Shown here piece after piece: positions 9,900 through 21,691 of a stretch of 64,000 bases of DNA. Each line of letters starts with the position of its first letter. Positions within the stretch are counted from its first letter, which is position 1. Source of the stretch: Myrica gale (taxonomy: Eukaryota > Streptophyta > Magnoliopsida > Fagales > Myricaceae); NCBI GenBank assembly GCA_963930655.1, contig OZ005605.1, positions 20,591,501 to 20,655,500 on the forward strand. The letters are read 5' to 3'. Made by a program: the position numbers and the translations under genes. Under the pieces are notes generated by a model that was given only the letters and a program-made list of their open reading frames with translations, made no database searches and was not told the origin of the DNA.

Positions 9900-10959
9900 A
9901 GTGATGCTTGCGGTTCTTCAGAGTACTTGATACAATGAAAAATTGTACAATCTACTGTTGTCAATTTTAAGCCATCTTAGACGTTTATGTATGAGCCGGA
10001 TGTTGAAATCATAGAAGGATTAGTAAAACTCCTTATTTTGGGTGGAAAAAAGAGGTGAATCTTCTATACTTTTGAGGGATTTAAAGGTCAGCTAGATGCC
10101 CCGGTAAATATGTTCTGGACTGTTCCTGGGGATTACTTTTTGGTGCCTATAAAGGAGAAAGATTATCCATGTGAAACAATGGGAGCGACTGCAGCAACAG
10201 GATTAGTTCTGGACTTGACGTTTTTGTCTTCTTTTTCCGACAAAACGCACAGTAGAAACGACGAAAAAGTGGTAGAAATCTCAAAATCTTCTCAGGCCTC
10301 AGCTGCCTCTGTTTTTTCATTTTAGTAGGAAGGTCAGTGGGTAAGAGTGAAGGACAGGTCAAAGGGAAATATATTGGCGCCCAACTAGCAGCGATGGGCG
10401 TGTCAAGAACTCTATTGCTGGTTGCTGCATTGCTTCTGGCCCCTTCTCTTCTATTTTTGTTGTGGTCCTTGGCGGACGCTGCCAGCCTTTCATTGTACGT
10501 TTCTATTAAGCTTAACAATTACTTATTCGCGAAATTAAATGGACGTGGTCATCTTTACGTAATTACTCAAAAACACGACAAATTTCACGTTGACATGAAA
10601 ATCCTCAAAATCCATTAAAGATAAAGAGTGATGAGATACTTTCTGAAACGATTTGACTTGCGTGTGGGCATTTCTGTGCCTGTCTCGCTAGTTTTATTTG
10701 GACAAATTCGCAAAAAATCGCCAAGAAAAAGTACCCCTGAACCCCGCCAATGGTAATAGTTCGAAACTGTGGTTTCCACCAATGGTTTTAGTATCAGTTT
10801 CCGGTCCCAAAACCGCTCTCCTCGCCAACTGATCCTCTAGTACATTGCTCCCTATATTTATGCAACTTACTTCTCTTCTTTAGACACTCGTGGAAGAAAC
10901 AAGATAAGGTACATTGATTACCACAACGTGCATTGAGAAGCAAATTAAGCTACGTCAAG
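9900..10959. other. VAP 3' region and upstream region of the DUF3774 gene
   Basis: No firm gene. 10337-10618 can encode 93 residues; the inner Met at about 10394 begins a signal-peptide-like stretch (MGVSRTLLLVAALLLAPSLL). It is followed by a possible GTACGT donor near 10496, but no downstream exon was recognised. Confidence 0.35.
10851..10860 (+). promoter_or_regulatory. TATA box of the wound-induced gene
   Basis: CCTATATTTA about 105 bp upstream of the ATG at 10960, leaving a leader of roughly 75 bp. Confidence 0.5.
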
Positions 10960-11205
10960 ATGAGTTATTTGAGCAAAGATTGCATGGCAGTCCGAGCAGC
11001 CGCTGAAGAGGGAAGCACGGGTCAGAGCCCGCCGTGGAACTCTGGCCTTCGGCCTCTTGACGCGGGCAAGCGGAGACACTTCTCCTTCACTAATTTACCA
11101 GATGATGGGCATGATGTCCAGGCCGGTGGCAGAGACAACAGAAGACAACAGGCTGAGGAGTCCCTCAAGAAAGTGATGTACTTGAATTGTTGGGCACAAA
11201 GCTAG
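10960..11205 (+). CDS. Wound-induced (DUF3774/WIP-type) small protein
   Basis: 81 residues, single exon. The C-terminus QQAEESLKKVMYLNCWAQS carries the hallmark of the plant wound-responsive DUF3774 family, usually written ESLR-VMYLSCWGP or DSLRQVMYLNCWGQ. The N-terminus MSYLSKDCMAVRAAAEEG occupies the place of the family's MSYL-RVWMAASVAV helix. The middle has the basic GKRRHFSF and a Gly/Asp-rich linker, as in longer family members. Related genes are induced by wounding and other stress and are often clustered, but their biochemical role is unknown. The start was chosen at the MSYL Met rather than the in-frame Met at 10933, because MSYL is the family start. The substitution of VWM by DCM weakens the usual hydrophobic helix. 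No sibling copy was found in the window. Confidence 0.8.
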   Translation: MSYLSKDCMAVRAAAEEGSTGQSPPWNSGLRPLDAGKRRHFSFTNLPDDGHDVQAGGRDNRRQQAEESLKKVMYLNCWAQS

Positions 11206-13794
11206 CTTGCAAGCAAGAAAAAAGGGGGATAGAAACAAGAAGAAGCAGAATTCCATCCGGGGCATGCTCTGCCTGTTGGCTGTTGCACAAGCAATAGGAA
11301 GAAGTTTATGATTCTCGGAGTGAGAATTCAAGCATCCCAGCACGCAATGAGCACTCAGTCATGTAAAAGTCAATGAAAAACCATGCGGATTTTTTTAAAA
11401 ATAAATAGACAGTTAGAGGTCAGCAATGTCTTACAGATGTTTGAATTTCATATTTGGCATATTCAAGTGTTCAGAATCCAATGGACATCTCAGGGGCCTC
11501 TTTCGATTTGTATGATAAAGAAAACAAATCCTTAACCAACTAGCTATTCCATGGGCACTAGTTAACCACAATTTCTAAGGAACCAGCTGAACCAAAATCT
11601 TCTGAAAACACAACTGCTGTCCATTCTGTTTAATGTTTATGTTGTTCCCCTCGTTCGTTACGTGAGAGAAAACGACACCGTGTGTAAGAGAGGAGTGGAA
11701 TGTACACTGGTTTAGCAAAGAGTCCACTCCGTGGGCGGGGCTTGAGCGTTTCCCAGCATAAAACCAATCTTTCCAAACGAGCCCCAGCATGCAACAACAG
11801 CAAAAAAGAGAAAACAATGCAGACTGGGCCAAGGTGATCGAGATTGTCAGCAAGGGGAGCCCAATCCTCTCAGTAGTTGAATCTCAACCCACTGAAAGGT
11901 AAACCTACCGGCCCAAAAAAGGGCCGAGTTCTTGGAATATTTTAACCAAGTAAAGTTTAATCCGGGATTAATAATACCAAACAAAAAGCAGGACTTTGGG
12001 AAAGTCTCAAATATTATTCCGTCCACGGATAAAATTCCTCGCTGGCACTTGGCAGCATCCTCTGCATAATTAGGGGAATAGATAAGTATAAGGGACTAAA
12101 ACAATATAATAATAATAAATAGCACTATCCAAGTTCTTTAAACAAGCAAGCAGGAAACTTAATTCTATCTTATCCAACAACCTATCCGTTACAAAAAAAA
12201 AAGGTGGCCCGATACTAATCACTAGTGTAGACCTGGGATGCCTATTGCCTTCTTTGTTTCAGTGCAAGCCCGTGACGAAGTGGAGTCGCAGCTACTTTAC
12301 CTGAAAGATTTTGGACGGTGCGACATCCGATTCCCATTTTAGGTTCAGTTTACCCTTTACGCTTGTCACGGAAAGGTCTTACAATCTCATTATTACCAAC
12401 AAAGAAAAAGAAGAATGCTTCTAGAAAAAAACATGGGAAATTTGATTCTCCACTTGCAATAAAGTTGTGAAAAGTTTCAAGTGCCCATTCAATTGTGGAT
12501 TAGAGGTTTTCCCCCTCCAAGGAAATTTCAAGGAAAGTGCCTTCTTATCCCACGCCAATTGACCATGTATCTAATTTTTAATGTTATTTTTTAGGATTGT
12601 TTATAACGTTTGGTGCTGTTTAAAGTAGAGTATCTGCAGGAGCCAAAAAAAGGCGAGACTTGGAAGATAGTGGGCCAAAAACGTCCATACCCATATTATA
12701 AATCTTGAACGATTTTTATAATTTTCTGTTTCAATTATAAGGTATAATTTAGAGACATTGATGTTGATTTATACAATTCGGACTAAAAATTAAAAATGAC
12801 CCTGATGCGTAAATATCTTCACTAAGAACTTCCTATGCTGATGATTCCCATTCATTTTTTACCAATTCGGACAAAACTGCAATCTCACTTAATTATCTGC
12901 TTTTGAATTTTTGGTCACGGTGCTTTAAGGCCATTCCCGGCCCTTATCTGCAACCTCTAGCTTGAAGTTGCTTAAAATGGTACAAAGTTTGTGTCCAACA
13001 AGTATAAGCTCTATGATTAAGTAAATATAAAATCAGCAACGGACCAAGAGGAAAAAGGCCGATTATCTTAATCGTGAACTCAACTTGCTTCTAGTCAAGT
13101 CTGATCTCACTCAATTGGGTACTATCTTAGCCGGCCAAACTTGTTCCTCTCAACACCGTGCAGGACAACCCTCATTAGAAATGCGTTCAATTTTTTTTCT
13201 TCTAAACCAATTAGATAGAGAAAACAACGGGATCCCAATAAAGTGTTGTAATCAAATTTTTCTAGGCAATCAAATTGCATCCAATTATTTTAGTAAAGAT
13301 GCATGAACTCAAAGTCCTAGCTATATCACATCACATTGACTCCGCATTCAACCCCAATCATGGTGCAAATAACTGTAATCAGACGTTAATTAGGGGAAGG
13401 GACAGCTAGTTGGCTGTCTTCCTCTTGAATTTGCTAGCAAGTGGCAAAGCCTTCTTTATCAGGTTGTATATTTGGTAATTTGTATATTTGATAATAAGAA
13501 AGTTCTACCTAAGAAGAAGGTTACGTTCCTTTTAATTAGGTGCTAATTTGAGGGAATATTTTAAATCAAATTGTCTATGCTATTCAGAAATGTTCGGGGT
13601 CAGAGAATTGAGCTTGTATGCAATGGAATATCAGTAGAGATAAAGCATAGGGCAGTGTGAATTGAGACGTCATAGTAGAATCATTATATATATAGAGCGT
13701 TGGCGTTGAGACCAAAGAACCAATAGTATGTACTGATACACCACATATCAAAGCAAAACAGAAGGGGGGGGGGAAATAGACGGATCAGGACCCA
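11206..13794. other. Gene-free stretch
   Basis: No exon with recognisable similarity on either strand. AT-rich. A run of ten G at 13764-13773 lies just downstream of the sugar transporter stop. Confidence 0.5.
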
Positions 13795-16589
13795 TCACAC
13801 ATTTTTGAGAGCTTCGCCTTCCTTTCTCATCTCGAAGTTAGGGAAATCTTCCTCAGTCACGAACCTGGACCAGTACCAGTGGGTCTTCCATACCTTGGAC
13901 ATCTCTTCAATTGGGATACCCTTGGTCTCCGGCAAGAAGAAGTACACAAAGAAGGTCATCAACACCACAAAGAAGGCGAAGAAAAGGAACAGCCCGAACT
14001 TCATGCGGCACAGCATTGTTAAGAAGATTTGAGCAACGACAAACGTGAAGAACATGTTCACGGACACGTTGATACTCTGAGCAGCAGATCGGATTTCGAG
14101 AGGGAAAATCTCACTAGGTACCAGCCAGCCAAGGGGGCCCCAAGACCAGGCGAATCCCGCCACATAGATGCAAATGAAAAGCACCACAACAATGGCATAC
14201 CACTTGGGCAAGTGACCAGGATCACCATCTACTCCGAATTTGGCACCAATTGCAGCTGCTACAATACACTGCACACATAGAAAAATCAAATGGACATCAA
14301 TACGTAGTCTCCAGAAAATCAAAGAAATCAATGTGAACTCATTAAACGGTTGTGACGGATTTTACTAGGAAAGAGGTACCTGGCATATAAGCATTTGAGC
14401 TCCACCCTCAAGGAAAAGAAATCTCCTTCCCCATTTATCAACACCATAGATGGAAACCAAGGTTGCAACAACATTAACGATGCCGGTAATCACAGCGGAC
14501 ATGAGAGAAGCGTTGCTTCCGAACCCAATGGTGTTGAACAAGACAGGTGCATAGAACATGATCACATTGATCCCAGTGAGTTGCTGGAAGAAGGGAATTA
14601 GGATGGCCATGGAGAGGTGGGGCCTGTATTTTCTCTGCAACAAGTTTCTCCAGGGGTGCTCGACTAGCTTTGATGCTTCACTAGCTGCAATAAGGTCATT
14701 CAATTCCTCCTCAACGTTATCAACACCCCTAATTCTTTTCAGTTTCTCTTTGGCCTCGTCATGTTGGCCACGCTCAATCATAGAGTTGGGGGTATCAGGA
14801 AGGGCTAGTGATCCGACGATAATGATGATGGCAGGGACCATGGCCCCACCCAAGCTCAAGCGCCATCCCCAGCCACCCTTGATCTTGGCGAAGAAGTAAT
14901 TCAACACATTGGCAATAAGGATACCAACCGTGATTGACAATTGGAAGCCAATGTTCAGAGCACCTCTGAACTTGTACGGGGCCATCTCAGAGAGGTAGAG
15001 TGGCACAGACTGTAATTTTACCCAAAAATGACAAAAATTAACGTATAAACTAGTACTTTAAATCTTTAATTAGGTATTAAATAAATAATAATGAGATGAC
15101 ATAAAAAAACCAAGTCGTTCTCTTGGGACCACCACATTCTGTTGTCAAGTTGTCATGCTTCTTAGAAAAACACATGAAATTCTTGTAGTCTGAGAAAATC
15201 AAGCAAGAAAACAAAAAGCACGTGATTACTTCATCAATTGAGCTGCTATCATCAACTTACAGGTTTTATATTCAACGCCCTGGAATCCATAAATAAATCA
15301 TTGCGAAAAAAGAGTGCAAAAGAGTGATATAATTTGCAAAGAAAAACATGGCGCATTATGAGGGGAGAGAAAATTTCTTATTTTTCTTTTCCAACTTTCT
15401 GAGCAACCAAACGTTGACTATTATTTGTTGAGAGCACAAAAACTAAAAACGCTGAGATCCAACAGAGGAGCAGTGCCCGGCAAAAAAACAAGGAAGAAAA
15501 GAATGGAGGGAGCACAGAAGAGTAAAGAAAGCTCATATCTCTCCGGTCAGAAAACCCAACAAATCGAACGAAGGGAACCTAGAAGCCCGTATCGAGATCA
15601 GAAACTACTTTGTACCTGAAATTCAATTTTGTCATATTCCCCAGCGATTGTCTCATCGGTTAAATTTTTCTTATTTTTAGCCCGACTGACCTTTACAAAA
15701 TACCACTGCTCATATAAAACAAGATCTGGAAGAAAAAGAAAAAGAAAAAGTAGAGCTCCTCCAAATCGGAGGATACAAATACAAAACACTTATTTAACGA
15801 CAAAACCCCAAAAAAGAGAATTGAAAGCACTTATTATACAACGAAAGCACTTATATTTTGTTCAATGGCCACAAGTTCATCGGACCTAAACGAAGGCACA
15901 AGAATTTCCAAAGACATCGAAATTCTTCATCCAAAGCAGAACTAAGCACATAAATGAGAAACTTCTCTCCCACATTATGATATGCCAGGACCCAGATCAG
16001 GAAACAGAGAAAGAGATACCTGATTGGCAAACCCAATACCGAATCCGAGTAATATTCGGCCGACTATTAGCATCCAGACTGCTTGGGCAAGGCCGTTGAG
16101 GATAGCACCAGCACAAAAGAGCACGCCTCCGAATAGCATGGACAATTTTCGTCCGAATTTACGTGTCACGGTGGAGGCCACGAGCGATGATAGCAGAGCA
16201 GCCAAATACAGAGACGACGTGAACATGGTCAGCGTCTCACTGTCATATTGGCAGTACTGGTTGGTGGACGCGTCCTCGTTCTTCTTTCGGTACACCGCCG
16301 GAAAGAACTTCTTCAAGAACGGATCCATGGACGTCACTCCACCTACAAAAAATACCCATCAAAACAAGAATCGTCAAGTTCAAGAAGAAAAAGAACTTGC
16401 TAAATACTAATCAAGCAGTTCACCAAGATTTTGATTCATAGCCTGTTATTTACCAGAAATCCCAATATCGTATCCGAAAATCAACCCCCCCATGGCTGCA
16501 ACAACACATGTTACAGTCACAAAGGGAGTGAGGTTGCCCGGGTACTCCCTCCCGGGAGGACCCGCTGGAATCCCTCCAACCGCAGGCAT
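13795..16589 (-). CDS. Monosaccharide/H+ symporter, STP1-like sugar transport protein
   Basis: A plasma-membrane MFS transporter that imports hexoses with protons. Four exons on the minus strand: 16454-16589, 16020-16342, 14380-15009 and 13795-14268, giving 520 residues, the normal STP length. Introns are in phases 1, 0 and 0. Family signatures in order: [18 protein letters not shown] in TM1, [10 protein letters not shown] between TM2 and TM3, [27 protein letters not shown] (the STP form of PESPR), [16 protein letters not shown] in TM7, [25 protein letters not shown] in TM10 and [11 protein letters not shown] after TM12. Residue by residue it is very close to what I recall of Arabidopsis STP1, except for the N-terminal [14 protein letters not shown] and the tail [12 protein letters not shown]. 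No break was seen, so it should be functional. I cannot rule out a close STP paralogue such as STP12. Confidence 0.93.
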
Positions 16590-16751
16590 TCTCGCTGCTT
16601 TTTCACGTCAAAAGTGGAAGGAGAGCGATCAAAGACAGGGAGGAAGAATATGAAAACAGAGAAGAAGGCTAGAACTCTATTAATAGCAACGAATGGAGGC
16701 TCATAATCCAGGAGGAAGAAGATAGAGCTTTTGGACTTCTTCTAGCCAGTG

Positions 16752-16759
16752 TATATATA
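16752..16759 (-). promoter_or_regulatory. TATA box of the STP gene
   Basis: TATATATA on the minus strand, about 165 bp upstream of the ATG. A CT-rich tract (16780-16808) lies next to it on the upstream side, a common plant core-promoter neighbour. Confidence 0.5.
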
Positions 16760-16808
16760 GAGAGAATACCGGATTTTTTTTCTCTCTCTCCCTCTCTCCA
16801 TCCCTCCC

Positions 16809-19800
16809 TTAAAAAAAAAAAAAGATAAATATGATTTTCGAATTCCTTAAATTAGAAGAATCTTTGTGCTGTCAATATGTATAACATCTTATGTTGGATT
16901 CAACGTAACTACAAAAACCGTATTTTTTCTATGGCTAATAGAGCGGCCGCTAAACAAGCTAAGCTCTTTATTCTGAAGTTTTCCCCATATCTTCAACCGT
17001 TGGATGGTCCTACAAATTTAATTCATATAAAATTCTTAACAATCGACGGTGGGAACATAAGGGCCCAAAATTATTGAAAGTTTTGGACAGTTCTCCGTAA
17101 GAAACGTTGGTCATTAAGACTGTTTGTTTTGCATGAAAATCAGCCAGATTTGGAAGATATACCGACGGTCAAAAATCAATTTAGACGTTGGATATTACTT
17201 GGACGGATTGGGATGTACGTGATTCATGTATTTCTGGAGCTGAGTCAGCAAAGTGCTCTTTTTCTTTTGCGAAATAAAATTTGGATAATGTTGGGTTAGT
17301 GGAGGCTGTGGCACGTCGATAACGTTATTATGGCGGTGCGATAGTGGAGCGGGGAGCGGAGAATACGTGACTTAAAAAGGACTTTTTACAGCAAAGTAGT
17401 CGGACCATGTGATACGGAGGATCATACGAGTTACAACTACACAACTGTACGACTTCCGGGGAGCACGGTCGTTGTTTTTTATTCTTAGCAAGGGTAAATT
17501 GGTCTGGGAGGGTTTCCAACGGCACATTGGAGAGGTGGGGTGGTCTTGTAATTGGGAGAAAATTTAGGGGCTTTTGGAGTCCATTTTCAGATGACGTCAG
17601 GCTGGTCGAAATAAGATATTGTACTTTTAGACTGGTGTGGCGTTGTTCCTCAAGTCGCGGAAAACAGCGTGGAATGACGACATGATTGATGATGCTTGAA
17701 ACTAAAATTTCTTTTTCTGACAAGAGTACCCTTGTTCATATATTAACGTGTCCAAACTGCAAATAAAGAAAAAGCTGAATACTCGGATGCTAAAGTCCAT
17801 ATTAATGGAAAGTCTCTGTTGCAGAATTTATGACAGCAGATGTGAGATGTTATTGGTGGACGTGTTTTTCTCGCCGGTACAGCGTGGTGTCGGACCAAGA
17901 GATCTTTAATTCCGGACGAATTGTATTCTGCCCCTTTAAGATGTATATACAAAGCATCTTTTCTTTAATTTGTAAGCTTATGTAAAATCAACACTGTTAC
18001 GTGTACGTAGACAGAGCAACAAATACACAACGGAGAAGTAAACGCCGTTTATAAAGGAAAGAATCTTATATAACGGGTCCGCAGGTAAAGAATCTCTGAT
18101 TTGTACATGTCACACAGTAATGTTTCGAAGCGCGACACAAATGAGCTGTGGAATGAGAAAGGATGAACGTATACCCCTGAAACTTTTACGGGGCGTTGTC
18201 ATTACCGATCGAACACACGCAGATGGAGTGGAAGAGAAAAAGAGCGAATAATAAAATAATAATGATAAAGAGGCAAAAAAGAAAAGCAAAAGAAGTAATT
18301 GGAGGATTCCCTTCCCTTTAAAGTTTAAAGTGCGTGGTCCGAATTTTCTTTTTTTGTTGTTAAACAATTTTCCTTTACGACTTCTATACTTTTGGCGTTT
18401 CTTGGGAGAGCTTCATTGAGAAGCTGATGATTTCCATTTGTGCGTGGATGTAATTAGATTGTTTTCTTTCTCCATTGATATCTTGGAGACAGGTTGTGAG
18501 ATCTTCGTCTAATTATTGTGAAAAAATGCCTGTCTGCGCGTATGAAAGTCCAAACCCATCCAAGTCAATATTTGAACTGGCCTTAGCTACAGGATCAGCC
18601 AATTTGAAAGCATCTCGACAAGATCGAGTCCCACTTGGACACAGCATGTGGATCGATGGACTCACCGAAACAGGCAAAACTTGTACAGCCGCAATATGCG
18701 AGACAAAAGCGAGCGATCCACTTGCACCCATTGTATTTTTTTAGATACCTGAAAAATAGTTGTGGATTAGAAAAAACGAACAAATATATATATTAAATTG
18801 TGTTTTCTTTGAGCATTCAAAATAGGCTGGCTTGACCGTCTGTGAAGTCAAGCAATAAAAGGGACCTACGTATATCGTGGGCTTTTGATACGTCTCGTCA
18901 ATATCCTTTTCGAACTTGTCGTCATACCTACGTATTGTTGCGCTGTACACATACGAGTAGCGTTTGTTCTTAAAATTTTACAGCTGTGAAATTGGTAAAA
19001 AAGTTATTTTTCCCAAAAAGTTAAGTGAGTGATGATTTAAATAAATTTATGTAAATATTTTATTATGGTTAAAATTTTAGAGTGTTCAAAATTTTAGACA
19101 AAAGCCATATTAAATTGACTTGAACTTTTAAGTCCCACCGAGAGTTTTTTTTTTTTATTATCCCTTGGCATAATAGGTTGAATTTTGCAAGTGATACATC
19201 ATACATATAGATAAATGTTTTTATATAAGTTTAGAGATATATATGAGTCTTAATTGTTTCATCATCTGCCCCTTCTATCGAACAAGACCTTATTTTATTA
19301 ATCTTATCTGAATTTAAGTAAGGGAATATTTAGAACGCAATAACTACGCCTAATAGGTATTGAGCACAAGACAGTGTGCCTTGCTCGTCGGTGAAACCAG
19401 TGTGTGTGGATAGAGACGTACGGGGGTGTATATATATTCGCAAGGAATGCATAAGCCCACAGCCATTTTCTCTCCCATCCCGAATTCAAAAGCATGCATT
19501 TTTGGAACGGCTCCTGTGGCCCACAACCCCCTTCTGACCTCTAATGGGAACGACCCATAGAGCTGTCACTGCTAGAATTACTCCTGTTTTGCGTCCCACC
19601 GTCCACCGCGCTGCGTTCTATTACGGCAAGCATTCCCATTAATTCCATTTGCATGAAACCTTAAAACCCGCCGGTGCAGCCAAAAGTAGGTCGTATTGGA
19701 TAAGCTTCAAACGTATTTTCTGCACTTTATTACTCTCTCTCCCTCATTTTCAGCAGGGAGATTAATGTGAGCGCGTAACTCGGTAAGCATTGTTACTAGA

Positions 19801-21691
19801 TAAGGCAGACTGGGAGGGAGAGAGAGAGAGAGAGAGAGGCGCTTGGCCACAAGAAACCCAGGATTAAAAATATTCATTAAGGTCAAACCAATGTGCATGA
19901 GGCTCATGATTCGGCCGTTTTTCTTTGTTTTCTTATAATTTTCTCTTCCCTGATCTTATAGTATGGCTGGATTATTTGACCCTATGACATGGAATTCGCT
20001 GGCAAAGACAGAAGCTCAGGAATATTTGATTATTTTGATCATTTAATATAAGGTGGATGTCAGGTTGGTTGGAAATGCTGACCCTATATTCATGTCAAGA
20101 AACTAGGCAAGCAAGCGCACATATTATGCGGTCCTTGAAGTAAGCTAATCGTTGCCTAACTGCTTTCCTCTCTTCACAGGATCTCGGTCACCATAAGCAC
20201 TTGCATGAGAAATTTGAATAAGCCGCCGCCTCGGCGTTCATGGTTTTCTCGGAATATTGTACCTTTTGAGGCGGAGACTTATACAAACAGTGTGTGGTCC
20301 TTCATGGAGAATGAAATCAATACCACGTGATAGCTTTGAGACACTGAGATTCATGAACAAAAGGTGTTTGTTTGCTTCGTCCAATGTGCTACTTGGCCAT
20401 GTTTTTTCTATGCTGGGTACGGAGTTACCAGTTGGCCAAGTTGCGTATGATCATATATATAGTATGTTTTAATTTGAACTCCTAGCCTTTGTTTAGTTTT
20501 TAATTAACTCTAAGTACTAATACCATTGGATATTAATGTATATATATGTAGCACATATTAAACTATATCCGAATTCAACGATCGATAAGGTAGCGCTGCA
20601 TGACCTCGATCATTATTGGCAGATAAACTTTAACTTATGTGTAAATACTACCACTTTATATATTTAAACTACATCATAACCCTCTTGAAGAATAAATTTT
20701 GATTTCCTGGTGATCAAATTGTTTCAACTATAGGAAAAATTAAGAAACATGCACAAGAGTGCCCTTAGTTTATTCCAAACACTAGCTATAATAATACATC
20801 AGTTATGCATAATGTGCCAATGAAATGCCACTTGCAAATCGCCCACATACAATTCAATCTAAATTCGAGTATACTTTGACAGTTTGACAGATGCAACTCG
20901 TGGGTTGATTGTTGAGTACACTATGCGAATTAACGACATGGCAGCATTTACTACACCGAGAAAAATACGACGGGGTACAAGGTAACAGCAAACAAGCCCA
21001 TTCAGAATAGATTAATCTTTTGGTCATTTATTTAGTGGACTGGCGGAGTAATGGACCGCCTCTTGATCCGGACCCATTTCTTTCAAGCTTTGCCACTCCT
21101 GCCTAATAATTATAATGGAAGCTAGAGTGGACTCTTGCCTACGCCTTGTGTACCTGTAGGTCCACTCTCTGTCTCTCAGATATATCTCGTTCTCCACACC
21201 AGACCCCAAGTAATTTACATTTACATGGATTCATCAAGAACTTTCTTTATTGCACCCAAGTCTCCGCTAGAGTGTTTCCTCTATCGTTTCTTTCCATTGG
21301 CTAATTGTTCCTCTTCCTGATCAGACGTTTCTTCTTGAGAGTCTTTACTCGGGGAAGAGAGAGAGACAAGAGAACTTACAAGTTAACTCGAACTAATGAA
21401 GATGACAGCTTCCAGCGCCTTAAAATGTGTTTGGTGGAACCAAAGCCACCACCCGCACTTTCACATGTTCCGGACATAATTGAGGGTCAACTGAAAGCAG
21501 AATGAATATACTACCGATAATACAACACCGCATTGCATATATCCCCCATAATTTTGTGGGCCAACAAGTTGAATTTAATAAATAGTGTATAAGATCCTCA
21601 TGATAGGGGCTAGATATTTTATTCACCAGTTTCCACAGGATTTAGCCTCTAGTATATATTGCTGCTGCAGCCTACAGTCTGTAGAAGATAT
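16809..21691. other. Gene-free stretch between STP and the LINE
   Basis: No supported gene. 18475-18744 is open for 89 codons (contains GHSMWIDGLTETGKTCTAA), but I do not recognise a family and see no flanking exons. 19815-19838 is an AG microsatellite. The remainder is AT-rich, with scattered TATATA runs. Confidence 0.4.
19812..19838. repeat. (AG)n microsatellite
   Basis: Uninterrupted AG dinucleotides within a purine-rich stretch. Confidence 0.9.

Noticed and set aside
10147-10518. 123-codon minus-strand frame
   Set aside because: Basic, low-similarity shadow of the plus-strand stretch; no supporting evidence.
11575-11853. 92-codon minus-strand frame with a hydrophobic start
   Set aside because: No family match, and the Cys/Leu-rich start looks accidental.
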